The translations under genes and the position numbers were made by a program. Positions 1 through 5,928 of a DNA stretch of 5,928 bases are shown here, piece after piece. Numbering within the stretch: position 1 is the first letter of the stretch; each line of letters opens with the position of its first letter. This stretch comes from DATATB01 sp036268995 (GTDB taxonomy: Bacteria > Planctomycetota > Planctomycetia > Pirellulales > PNKZ01): contig DATATB010000006.1 in the NCBI GenBank assembly GCA_036268995.1, forward strand, positions 1 through 5,928, in the 5' to 3' direction. Under the pieces are notes generated by a model, which saw only the letters and a list, made by a program, of their open reading frames with translations, was not told where the DNA came from and ran no database searches.

Positions 1-628
1 TGTCATCCGGCGCCACGTTGCTGGCTTCCATCAGCTTGTCGTAGCCCATTTTGTCCTGGCCGAGACGCACCATCTCGAGGCCTTGGTTGATGAGAAACGC
101 GGCCTTGATCCGGCCGTTGCGCACCTCTTCGGCCGTGACCCACTTGGTGCCGCTGCGCACGAGCCCCTTGTCGGCCATGCTTTTCCATTCCGCCAGATGC
201 TGCTGGGCGGTGGCGCGCGTGGCCGAGGGCACGGTGGTGTCAGAGAGGAACACGGTATAGAGCACGACCGCTTCGTCGGCCGTGCGGCAGCGCTGGGCTT
301 CTTTGTCGACGGACTTCAGTGCCTTCTCGGCCTCTTCTTCGGTCTGTTGCGGCGCGGCCGGCCGCTGCGAAAGTTTGGGCTCGGCCATGCCCAGCTTGCT
401 GCGGACATAGGCCTGGTCGGCCTCGCTGAGCTTCGAGAGCGGAATCTCTCGCGGCGTGCCGTCTTTGAGCTTGATCGAGACTGTGTCACCCTTGACCGCG
501 ACGAACTCCGCCTCGGTGCTGTAGTTGCCCTGGGCTGCCTTCCAGGTGCGATATTCGCCGTTCGCTCGGCTGCTGCCATGGCCGACTGCAATTGCAGCTA
601 CCAATGCGATACGAAATGCACTCTTCAT
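1..628 (-). CDS. Exported SHD1-domain protein, C-terminus beyond window
   Basis: Reading the minus strand from the ATG at 628-626 gives 209 open codons to the window edge, so only the N-terminal part is present. Residues 1 to about 23 look like a signal peptide: Lys2 and Arg6, a hydrophobic stretch (IALVAAIAVG), then SSRANG, which could hold the cleavage site. Residues about 26-78 match the SHD1 (SLA1 homology 1) domain, with RTWKAAQGNY at the start, a central EFVAVKGDTVSIKLKDG and the ending IPLSKLSEADQAYV. SHD1 is a small beta-barrel found repeatedly in exported planctomycete proteins; its ligand there is unknown. After a Pro/Gln/Glu-rich linker (about 88-100), the remainder is charged and probably helical (EKALKSVDKEAQRC, then WKSMADKGLVRSGTKWVTAEE). 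It resembles the helical or TPR-like tails of similar proteins. I see no clear Shine-Dalgarno site. The gene diverges from cheX across 446 bp. Domain call firm; cellular role unknown. Confidence 0.85.
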   Translation of the reverse strand, partial: MKSAFRIALVAAIAVGHGSSRANGEYRTWKAAQGNYSTEAEFVAVKGDTVSIKLKDGTPREIPLSKLSEADQAYVRSKLGMAEPKLSQRPAAPQQTEEEAEKALKSVDKEAQRCRTADEAVVLYTVFLSDTTVPSATRATAQQHLAEWKSMADKGLVRSGTKWVTAEEVRNGRIKAAFLINQGLEMVRLGQDKMGYDKLMEASNVAPDD

Positions 629-1074
629 GAGTAGACCCAGCTCAATATGGAAATCGGGGCCGGTGGCAGGCAAAAGCCAAAACGGTTCGCCAGAGATTTT
701 AACGACCCCAGCATAATGGTGTTCGAGTGTCCCAGAAACCATTTTTTTGGCGATTCACCGAGACGGGAGTTTACGTCCCCGACGCACTGTGCAAGCGCGG
801 CGAGGTCGCCCCCCTACTGCGGCCCGAAGTGCCTGAGCGGCGTATACCCTAACACCCGCACGATGCACCGGCCCAACGGGCAACTTTTTTTGACTTTATG
901 GATCATGCGGGCTGTGCGGCCGGTTATTCATCAGCGGGCGACCGCTCGTGCCGAGACTTCGGTGATTGCCGGTTTGACGAGTGCTGCAGGGCGACGTAGG
1001 GTTGGTCTGACGGCAATCGGGGGGATTTCCCCTCCGGCCCGTTTCCCGCCGCTTGCTTGCCAGGTAGATAGAGC
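629..1074. other. 446-bp divergent intergenic region, no credible gene
   Basis: This spacer lies between the start codons of the minus-strand SHD1 gene and the plus-strand cheX gene, so it must hold both promoters or leaders. Two T7 runs stand out (741-747 and 885-891). A TAAAAT box, read on the minus strand just inside 690-720, could be a -10 element for the SHD1 gene, but no good -35 box accompanies it. A six-pair hairpin around 1019-1034 (GGGG-ATTT-CCCC core, one G-T pair) would lie in the cheX leader about 40 nt before its start. A 199-codon plus-strand frame crosses the region and runs into cheX out of frame. Its translation is rich in Pro, Arg and Cys and resembles no family I know, so I do not call it. 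Confidence 0.6.
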
Positions 1075-1542
1075 ATGCTTGCCTCCCCGCTGCGCCCCTT
1101 TGTCGATTCGTTGGCCGCCACGTTCAACGAAAGATTGCACTGCGATCTTTCGCTGCATGAAAGCGCCCCGCTCGCGCGGCTGCACGGGATCAACGTGCTC
1201 ATTGGGCTGGGCGGACCCATGTCGGGCACGCTGGTGCTCAGCTTGAGCGAACAGGTCGCCCGCCGGGCCGCCTCAAGCATGTTTCTGATCGAGGCCGACG
1301 AAATCAACGACGACGTGGTCGACAGCGTGGCCGAGCTGGCTCACCAGGTCGCCGCGATGGCCAGTCCGCAAATGCCGAACTTCGGCTTCCAGCCCGGCTT
1401 GCCGTGCGTGATGATGGGCCGCAACTGCCGGCTCCGTTTCACGTCGGACGTGGCCTGCCTGGCCGCTACCGGCGAAACGCCTTGGGGCCCGGCGGCACTG
1501 CAATTGACGCTGGCCCTAGTGCCCCACTGGGTCGCCGGCTAG
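1075..1542 (+). CDS. CheX-like chemotaxis phosphatase-fold protein
   Basis: The 155-residue product has the length and layout of the CheX/CheC-type fold, whose members dephosphorylate CheY~P in the cytoplasm and so help reset the chemotaxis signal. Residues about 38-60 (GINVLIGLGGPMSGTLVLSL) correspond to the family strand pair with a G-x-hydrophobic-x-G core. Residues about 74-95 (ADEINDDVVDSVAELAHQVAA) match the signature helix that normally reads ExxN. Here it is E87-L-A-H90, so the catalytic Glu is kept but the Asn is replaced by His. The tail (GLPCVMMGRN at 108-117, then beta-like segments) also fits. ATG 1075 is the natural start: an in-frame TAG lies at 1069-1071, and AGGT at 1062-1065 is a modest ribosome site with about 9 nt spacing. 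The next gene on the same strand is fliG, which supports a motility role. CheX family likely; true phosphatase activity uncertain. A degenerate binding or adaptor protein is the alternative. Confidence 0.72.
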   Translation: MLASPLRPFVDSLAATFNERLHCDLSLHESAPLARLHGINVLIGLGGPMSGTLVLSLSEQVARRAASSMFLIEADEINDDVVDSVAELAHQVAAMASPQMPNFGFQPGLPCVMMGRNCRLRFTSDVACLAATGETPWGPAALQLTLALVPHWVAG

Positions 1543-1555
1543 CTGGCGATGCCCC

Positions 1556-1602
1556 GTAGCGGAAGTCGTGGCTCTCCTGTAACGGAAGCCGTGCGACTTC
1601 CG
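1556..1602 (+). repeat. Two tandem copies of a short GTA-CGGAAG hairpin repeat
   Basis: Copy A (1556-1578) and copy B (1579-1602) lie directly head to tail and agree at 13 of their first 15 bases, with the pattern GTARCGGAAGYCGTG. Copy B alone folds as CGGAAG (1583-1588) against CTTCCG (1597-1602). The two copies together can form a larger hairpin, CGGAAGTCG (1560-1568) with CGACTTCCG (1594-1602), nine perfect pairs. They start 13 bp after the cheX stop codon. There is no T-run behind them, so they do not look like a standard intrinsic terminator. They resemble dispersed intergenic repeats that I recall from planctomycete genomes, but I could not check this. Confidence 0.65.
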
Positions 1603-1623
1603 ACGCATGATTTGGCGACTCTT

Positions 1624-1647
1624 CGGAATCCTCACGGATTCGGCTAC
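1624..1647 (-). repeat. Third, inverted copy of the same hairpin repeat
   Basis: Read on the minus strand, this 24-bp segment matches copy B at 18 of 24 positions, including GTA at the start, CCGTG in the middle and TTCCG at the end. It has its own perfect stem, GAATCC (1626-1631) with GGATTC (1636-1641) around the loop TCAC. One stem pair that is G-C in copy B is T-A here, so the change is compensated on the other arm. Together with 1556-1602 it forms a small cluster of three elements in the gap between cheX and fliG. Confidence 0.6.
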
Positions 1648-1784
1648 CCTCGGCTGTCGCGTGCCCCCCCGGGCGGCTGAAAAGCTCAAGTCGCAGCCAG
1701 CGGTCGGCCGATAGCGCCGAGGTGGGCCTGTCTGGGGATCAGCCTGCCGCCCGCCTCAAGCCCTTGCTTCTTTGATCGATCGCC

Positions 1785-2780
1785 ATGGCGTCGCCTGAAA
1801 TCCGCCGCGCTGCGGTGCTGCTGACGAGCCTGCCCGAGGACGAGGCGGCCCAACTGCTGGCCAAACTCACGCCCAAGCAGGTGGAGCACGTCACCGTCGA
1901 AATCGCCAAGCTGGGGGCGATCAGCGGCGACGAGCAAGAGGCGGCGATCAAACAGTTCGCCGACTCGAACCCCGGCTCCTATTCCGGCGGCGCCGGCGGC
2001 CTGGATCTGGCCAAAACCCTGGTCGAGCGGGCGCTTGGCAAAAACGCCAGCGGCACGCTGGAGAATGTCCGCCAGCAAATCCAGGCCGTGCCCTTCGGGT
2101 TTTTGCAGCGAATCGACAGCCAGCACCTGCTGACCTTCATCGTCGACGAGCATCCGCAAACCATCGCCCTGATCCTTTCGCACCTGCCGCCGGCCAAGGC
2201 GGCCGAAGTCATCGGCGGACTGCCGAGCGAACGCCAATTGGCCGTCGTGCGGCGAATCGCCCACATGAGCCAGACCAATCCCGAGATCATCGGCGAGGTC
2301 GAGCGGGGGCTCGAGCATCGGATGGCCAGCGTGATGAGTCAGCAATTCGAAACGGCCGGCGGCGTGGAAAGCGTGGCCGAAATCCTGAACGTGACCGATC
2401 GGGCCACCGAGCGAGGGTTGCTGGAGAACCTGGCCCAGGAAGACCCCGAACTGGTCGAGGAAATTCGGCGGCTGATGTTCGTGTTCGAGGATATCTGCAA
2501 GTTTTCGTCCAAGGACATTCAGACCGTGCTCAAGAACGTCGAGAGCAGCCAGTGGGCCATGGCGCTCAAAACGGCCAGCGAAGCTCTCAAGGAAAAGATC
2601 CTGGGCAACATGTCGAGTCGCGCCGCCGACATGCTGCGCGAGGAAATGGACTACCTGGGCCCGGTTAAGCGTTCGGCCGTCGAGCAAGTGCAGCAGCAGA
2701 TCGTGGACGTCGTGCGGCGGCTGGAAGACGGCGGCGAAATCACGGTGGCCGCCGGCGACGAAGTGGAGGAGATGGTGTAG
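1785..2780 (+). CDS. fliG: Flagellar motor switch protein FliG
   Basis: FliG sits at the cytoplasmic face of the flagellar MS ring. It forms the switch complex with FliM and FliN and takes torque from the MotA stator. The 331 residues match the usual length. The N-terminal domain (about 4-62) begins IRRAAVLLTSLPEDEAAQLL. The middle domain carries the hallmark EHPQTIA at 122-128. The Gly-Gly linker region is GGVESVAEILN at 192-202 and the hinge is MFVF at 231-234. The C-terminal torque domain (about 235-320) holds K262, R279, E286, E287 and K295, which align with E. coli K264, R281, D288, D289 and R297, so every motor charge is kept. ATG 1785 is well fixed because an in-frame TGA lies at 1773-1775, only three codons upstream. 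The preceding bases (ATCGATCGCC) show no Shine-Dalgarno match. The cheX-like gene lies upstream on the same strand; no other flagellar gene is in view. Confidence 0.97.
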   Translation: MASPEIRRAAVLLTSLPEDEAAQLLAKLTPKQVEHVTVEIAKLGAISGDEQEAAIKQFADSNPGSYSGGAGGLDLAKTLVERALGKNASGTLENVRQQIQAVPFGFLQRIDSQHLLTFIVDEHPQTIALILSHLPPAKAAEVIGGLPSERQLAVVRRIAHMSQTNPEIIGEVERGLEHRMASVMSQQFETAGGVESVAEILNVTDRATERGLLENLAQEDPELVEEIRRLMFVFEDICKFSSKDIQTVLKNVESSQWAMALKTASEALKEKILGNMSSRAADMLREEMDYLGPVKRSAVEQVQQQIVDVVRRLEDGGEITVAAGDEVEEMV

Positions 2781-2781
2781 G

Positions 2782-2815
2782 GAGTGCAGATCGCAGAGTG
2801 ATGAGTGCAGAGTGA
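2782..2815 (+). repeat. Short interleaved direct repeats after fliG
   Basis: Two 9-base words each occur twice just after the fliG stop: GAGTGCAGA (2782-2790 and 2803-2811) and GCAGAGTGA (2793-2801 and 2807-2815). The tract looks like a decayed array of a GCAGAGT-type unit. I see no coding or RNA function. Confidence 0.55.
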
Positions 2816-2825
2816 AAGATGCAAC

Positions 2826-2842
2826 CGCCGCATCACGCGGCG
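2826..2842 (+). other. GC-rich hairpin downstream of fliG
   Basis: CGCCGC (2826-2831) pairs perfectly with GCGGCG (2837-2842) around the loop ATCAC. It begins 46 bp after the fliG stop. No T-run follows, so intrinsic termination is doubtful. It may stabilise the fliG transcript end or be part of the adjoining repeat (2844-2880). Confidence 0.4.
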
Positions 2843-2843
2843 C

Positions 2844-2880
2844 CTGGCGAGCCGGGAGCGTGAGCGACCGGAGTGCTCCA
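2844..2880 (+). repeat. Probable dispersed planctomycete intergenic repeat
   Basis: The segment contains GCGAGCCGGGAGCG followed by TGAGCGACCGGAG, with repeated CCGG and GAGCG words, and GGAGC ... GCTCC as short inverted ends (about 2855-2879). I recall near-identical strings scattered between genes in Pirellulales genomes, but this is memory and not a search. Only one copy is in the window, so the repeat status cannot be shown from here. Confidence 0.35.
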
Positions 2881-2928
2881 CTTAGAGTGATGCAATCGCC
2901 ATGACGCCCCGCTCGGCGATAGACATTC

Positions 2929-2940
2929 TCGCCCGGGCGA
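2929..2940. promoter_or_regulatory. 12-bp perfect palindrome upstream of the nucleotidyltransferase pair
   Basis: TCGCCCGGGCGA is its own reverse complement and lies 51 bp before the ATG at 2992, followed by TTTAGTCTTAAA. Its place suits an operator for the two-gene unit downstream. A fliG transcript end is also possible, but an RNA stem without a loop is unfavourable. No promoter boxes are clear nearby. Confidence 0.3.
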
Positions 2941-2991
2941 TTTAGTCTTAAATGCAGATTCAACGTCCACTCGGCGAAAGAGAGTCTGCTC

Positions 2992-3180
2992 ATGTCCAAC
3001 GATGAACTGCCCTTTCCGCTCGACCCGGTGATCGAGTTCTACAAGAAGGACGTCGATCGCACGCTGCTGGTGGAGAATCTGCGGCTCTCGGTTGAAGATC
3101 GGCTGCAAAACCTGCAAGGGATGGCCGAGGCATTCGAGGCGCTCCGCCGCGCGGGCCAAGAGCTGCGAGCGCGGTCATGA
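2992..3180 (+). CDS. Small helical protein paired with a nucleotidyltransferase
   Basis: This encodes 62 residues, predominantly charged and helix-forming. The core is DPVIEFYKKDVDRTLLVENLRLSVEDRLQNLQGMAEAFEALRRAG. I recall similar short proteins (a DP-x(3)-YK-x-DVDRTLL-x-ENL pattern followed by EDRL and a Leu/Ala-rich helix) encoded directly before nucleotidyltransferase genes in many bacteria. No catalytic motif, signal peptide or membrane segment is visible. ATG 2992 has a weak purine-rich site, GAGAG, about 7 nt upstream. Its TGA overlaps the next gene's ATG in ATGA (3177-3180), which implies translational coupling and a tight stoichiometric link. A role as antitoxin, regulator or partner subunit is inference from size and gene order; no function has been recognised from sequence. 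Confidence 0.8.
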   Translation: MSNDELPFPLDPVIEFYKKDVDRTLLVENLRLSVEDRLQNLQGMAEAFEALRRAGQELRARS

Positions 3181-3665
3181 CTGACTTCGGCGGTCTGATT
3201 CGTCGATTAGTCGAGCACCATGTCGAATTTATCCTCATCGGCGGTGTTGCGGCAACGATCCACGGCTCGGCCCGGTTCACGCAAGACGTAGATATCGTCT
3301 ATGGACGAACCGCAGAGAACCTTCGCCGGCTAGTCGCTGCCCTGGCCGATTCCAGCCCCTATTTGCGCGGGGCTCCACCTGGGCTACCCTTCCGCTGGGA
3401 CAGCGAGACGCTGGAGCGCGGCCTGAATTTCGCGCTTACTTGCACGTTAGGCCAGATCGACCTGCTAGGCGAGATTACCGGCGGCGGCGGTTATACGGAA
3501 CTCCTGCCGGCGAGCGTGACGGCCCGAGCCTGGGACGTCGAATTCCGCGTGCTCGATCTGCCCGCGTTGATTCGCGTGAAGCGTGCCGCTGGTCGCCCCA
3601 AAGATCTTGAATCGATTGCCGAGCTCGAAGCGCTATACGCGGAGCGAAAACGCCCGAGGCATTGA
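3177..3665 (+). CDS. DUF6036/AbiEii-like nucleotidyltransferase
   Basis: The 162-residue protein has the minimal fold of the DNA polymerase beta-type nucleotidyltransferases. Members transfer a nucleotide from an NTP to a protein, RNA or small molecule using two metal ions. Residues 22-39 read GGVAATIHGSARFTQDVD: a Gly-Gly entry, HGSAR, then T35 and the metal-binding pair D37 and D39. D95 in GQIDLLGEI is a good candidate for the third carboxylate. The end, LIRVKRAAGRPKDLESIAEL (131-150), is the conserved lysine- and Arg-rich helix of the DUF6036/AbiEii-like group. All expected acidic residues are present, so it is probably active. It overlaps the 62-residue gene by 4 bp, has no ribosome site of its own, and is likely translated by coupling. 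Such enzymes act as toxins in AbiE-type systems and as antitoxins in MNT-HEPN systems. Which role applies here, and what the substrate is, cannot be read from the sequence. Confidence 0.85.
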   Translation: MTDFGGLIRRLVEHHVEFILIGGVAATIHGSARFTQDVDIVYGRTAENLRRLVAALADSSPYLRGAPPGLPFRWDSETLERGLNFALTCTLGQIDLLGEITGGGGYTELLPASVTARAWDVEFRVLDLPALIRVKRAAGRPKDLESIAELEALYAERKRPRH

Positions 3666-3719
3666 TTGGCGGAACGGTGTTACGACCGGCTCAAGCACTG
3701 CTGCTCGCTCGTTTCTCGT

Positions 3720-4118
3720 TTAAGCATCGAGCCAGTCGCATAACGAGAGCCCTGCAACGTTTAAGAAATCGCGCGTATTGTGGGTGACAAGCGTCAGATT
3801 GTGTACGAGCGCGGTCGTTGCGATCACGAGATCCATATCGGGCGCGGGCAGGCCCGCGTCAAGCAGCGCGGCGCGGACTTCGCCGAACTTGCTGGCGATC
3901 TCGGTCGTCACATCAAGTACTGTGACGTCATTGAGGAAGTCGGCAACCATTTGCCATCGTCGCGGCGGAGCCTTGGCGCGACGTGCCCAGGTCGTTAACT
4001 CGGCCAGGGTGATCGCCGAAATATACAATCGGCCAGAGTATTGCAGAAGCTTGCTCGTGACAACCTGAGAGCCCTTGAGGTGGGCCGAGCAAATATCCGT
4101 ATCGAGCAGGAAGCTCAC
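3720..4118 (-). CDS. vapC: VapC-type PIN-domain ribonuclease toxin
   Basis: The 132-residue product is a full-length PIN domain, the usual size for VapC toxins, which cleave tRNA or the rRNA sarcin-ricin loop when freed from the antitoxin. The acidic metal-binding residues are all visible: D6 in the opening FLLDTDI, E40 in ISAITLAEL, D94 and D96 in PAPDMDLVIATTA, and D117 in THNTRDF, near the C-terminus. This pattern predicts an active Mg-dependent endoribonuclease. The start codon is GTG at 4118-4116, not ATG. It overlaps the antitoxin stop codon in GTGA (4115-4118), so the toxin is probably translated by coupling and at lower yield than the antitoxin. No separate ribosome site is evident. 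The gene converges with the nucleotidyltransferase gene, leaving 54 bp between the stops and no obvious terminator there. The family call is firm; the RNA target is unknown. Confidence 0.93.
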   Translation of the reverse strand: MSFLLDTDICSAHLKGSQVVTSKLLQYSGRLYISAITLAELTTWARRAKAPPRRWQMVADFLNDVTVLDVTTEIASKFGEVRAALLDAGLPAPDMDLVIATTALVHNLTLVTHNTRDFLNVAGLSLCDWLDA

Positions 4119-4363
4119 AGCTCGATTTCCCGACGAGTTGTTTTCCGCTGGCTCCGATTCCAGGCGAGATACTCGTCGAGACCTGCGGGATCATCCGCCC
4201 AGCCCCCGGCCGAACGACGGATCCCTTCGCCGGGCGGCAGGCGGCCGCTCACCTCTGGGATCTGAACGATGATCGTCACGGCCTGGCCATCCGGCAGCCC
4301 TGTATCCTCGTCGAGTTGGATCGATTTTCCGTGAATGATTCCATGATGAACGTGGGATTGCAT
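4115..4363 (-). CDS. VapB-type antitoxin of the PIN toxin
   Basis: This encodes 82 residues directly upstream of vapC. The N-terminal half (about 6-35, HGIIHGKSIQLDEDTGLPDGQAVTIIVQ) has the G-x-I-x-GK-x-I-x-L ... LPDGQ-x-V pattern of DUF104/AF2212-like and AbrB-like small beta antitoxins, which dimerise and often bind DNA. The C-terminal half (53-73, GGWADDPAGLDEYLAWNRSQR) is the amphipathic segment that in such pairs wraps around the toxin and blocks its active site. The Arg-rich end is typical too. ATG 4363-4361 is preceded by AGGA about 9 nt upstream, one of the better ribosome sites in the window, which suits higher output of antitoxin than of toxin. Autoregulation through the inverted repeat at 4430-4461 is plausible. 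VapB-like pairing is well supported by position and motifs; the exact antitoxin subfamily is less sure. Confidence 0.85.
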   Translation of the reverse strand: MQSHVHHGIIHGKSIQLDEDTGLPDGQAVTIIVQIPEVSGRLPPGEGIRRSAGGWADDPAGLDEYLAWNRSQRKTTRREIEL

Positions 4364-4429
4364 CGTTGCTGATCCTGGCAGAAATCCAGTTTGTCGTCTG
4401 GGAGCCTTTCGTGGCGAGCCAATGCCCTA

Positions 4430-4461
4430 TGATTGCATTCCGCGGCCCGTGGATGCAATCA
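4430..4461. promoter_or_regulatory. 9-bp inverted repeat, candidate VapB operator
   Basis: TGATTGCAT (4430-4438) and ATGCAATCA (4453-4461) are perfect inverted arms separated by 14 bp, with arm centres 23 bp apart, about two helical turns. They lie 66-98 bp upstream of the vapB start codon, between it and the 16S terminator. That is where a VapBC complex would be expected to bind to repress its own operon. A TTGATT on the minus strand inside the outer arm could be a -35 box, but no good -10 follows at 17 bp. The operator role is inference. Confidence 0.45.
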
Positions 4462-4494
4462 ATTGCCTCGCTTTATTCGCCCCACAGCGCAATA

Positions 4495-4531
4495 AAAAAC
4501 CCACCCAGGCTGGCTACCTGGGTGGGTTTTT
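4495..4531. terminator. Strong bidirectional intrinsic terminator after 16S
   Basis: AAAAACCCACCCAGG (4495-4509) is perfectly complementary to CCTGGGTGGGTTTTT (4517-4531) around the 7-base loop at 4510-4516. This makes a 15-pair stem with a 10-pair GC-rich core and A/T arms, so an RNA from either strand would end in a T-run. On the minus strand it lies about 150 nt beyond the 16S 3' end and 132 bp before vapB. It therefore most likely ends the 16S transcript and shields vapBC from rRNA read-through. Confidence 0.92.
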
Positions 4532-4647
4532 ACTTGACGTTTTGATAGTTGTCGGTGCGTAGGCAAGCGTGGCCCGTGAAGGCTAGCTTACATACGTCCG
4601 ACTGATCCCAAGGCAAGCACAAGACTGTCCTCACAATTTCGAACCGG

Positions 4648-4663
4648 CGGTTGTTACCAACCG
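4648..4663 (-). other. GUAA-tetraloop hairpin in the 16S trailer
   Basis: In the transcribed (minus) strand, CGGUUG and CAACCG form six pairs closed by GUAA, a loop of the stable GNRA class. It begins roughly 20 nt beyond the mature 16S 3' end. It may take part in 3'-end processing of the precursor. The matching 5' flank is outside the window, so this cannot be tested here. Confidence 0.45.
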
Positions 4664-4673
4664 ACGGCCTGAA

Positions 4674-5928
<1,255 letters not shown>

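Noticed and set aside
83..634. A 183-codon plus-strand frame at the left end
   Set aside because: It is antisense to the SHD1 gene, whose signal peptide and domain are clear; the plus-strand product matches nothing recognisable.
662..680. A GTGGCAGGCAAAAGCC string resembling a sigma-54 promoter
   Set aside because: The GG to GC spacing is 9 rather than the required 10, and the TTGC context is missing.
647..1246. A 199-codon plus-strand frame in the divergent spacer
   Set aside because: It overlaps the first third of cheX in another frame, and its translation is Pro/Arg/Cys-rich with no family likeness.
1686..2999. A 437-codon open frame antisense to fliG
   Set aside because: It lies fully opposite a certain fliG, its product is a His/Leu/Gly/Asp-rich string without domain features, and long antisense frames are common opposite GC-rich genes.
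4533..4565. TTGACG after the terminator as a plus-strand -35 box
   Set aside because: There is no acceptable -10 at the right distance, and it would drive transcription antisense into the 16S gene.

Overview
The window looks like a piece of a planctomycete chromosome, most likely from the order Pirellulales. The best evidence is the partial 16S rRNA gene at the right end, read on the minus strand. It carries exact targets of two FISH probes as I remember them: EUB338-II (GCAGCCACCCGTAGGTGT, 5875-5892), which is specific for Planctomycetales, and PLA886 (GCCTTGCGACCATACTCCC, 5328-5346). The protein genes agree with this. They are GC-rich, mostly lack strong Shine-Dalgarno sites, and include an exported SHD1-domain protein of a type abundant in planctomycetes.

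Layout from left to right. Bases 1-628 (minus) hold the N-terminal 209 codons of a secreted SHD1-domain protein that runs off the left edge. A 446-bp divergent spacer follows without a credible gene. Bases 1075-1542 (plus) encode a CheX-like chemotaxis phosphatase-fold protein. A 242-bp gap with three copies of a small hairpin repeat leads to fliG, the flagellar switch protein, at 1785-2780 (plus). The 211 bp after fliG hold short direct repeats, a GC hairpin, a probable dispersed repeat and a 12-bp perfect palindrome. Bases 2992-3665 (plus) are a two-gene unit with a 4-bp overlap: a 62-residue helical protein and a DUF6036/AbiEii-like nucleotidyltransferase. Facing it tail to tail, 54 bp away, is a vapBC-type toxin-antitoxin operon on the minus strand (antitoxin 4115-4363, PIN toxin 3720-4118, GTGA overlap, GTG start for the toxin). 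Upstream of vapB are a 9-bp inverted repeat that could be its operator and then a very strong symmetrical terminator (4495-4531). The rest is the 16S trailer and the 3' 1.25 kb of the 16S rRNA gene.

How the parts fit. cheX and fliG form a motility/chemotaxis pair without other flagellar genes beside them, as expected from the scattered flagellar genes of planctomycetes. The nucleotidyltransferase pair and vapBC make a small two-module accessory island between the flagellar genes and the rRNA gene. The terminator directly after 16S, and the absence of a spacer tRNA or the start of a 23S gene, indicate that the 16S gene is transcribed apart from 23S and 5S, a known trait of several planctomycetes. 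I see no certain new biological system. The least explained parts are the small-protein/nucleotidyltransferase pair, the His-for-Asn change in the CheX active-site signature, and the hairpin repeats around fliG.
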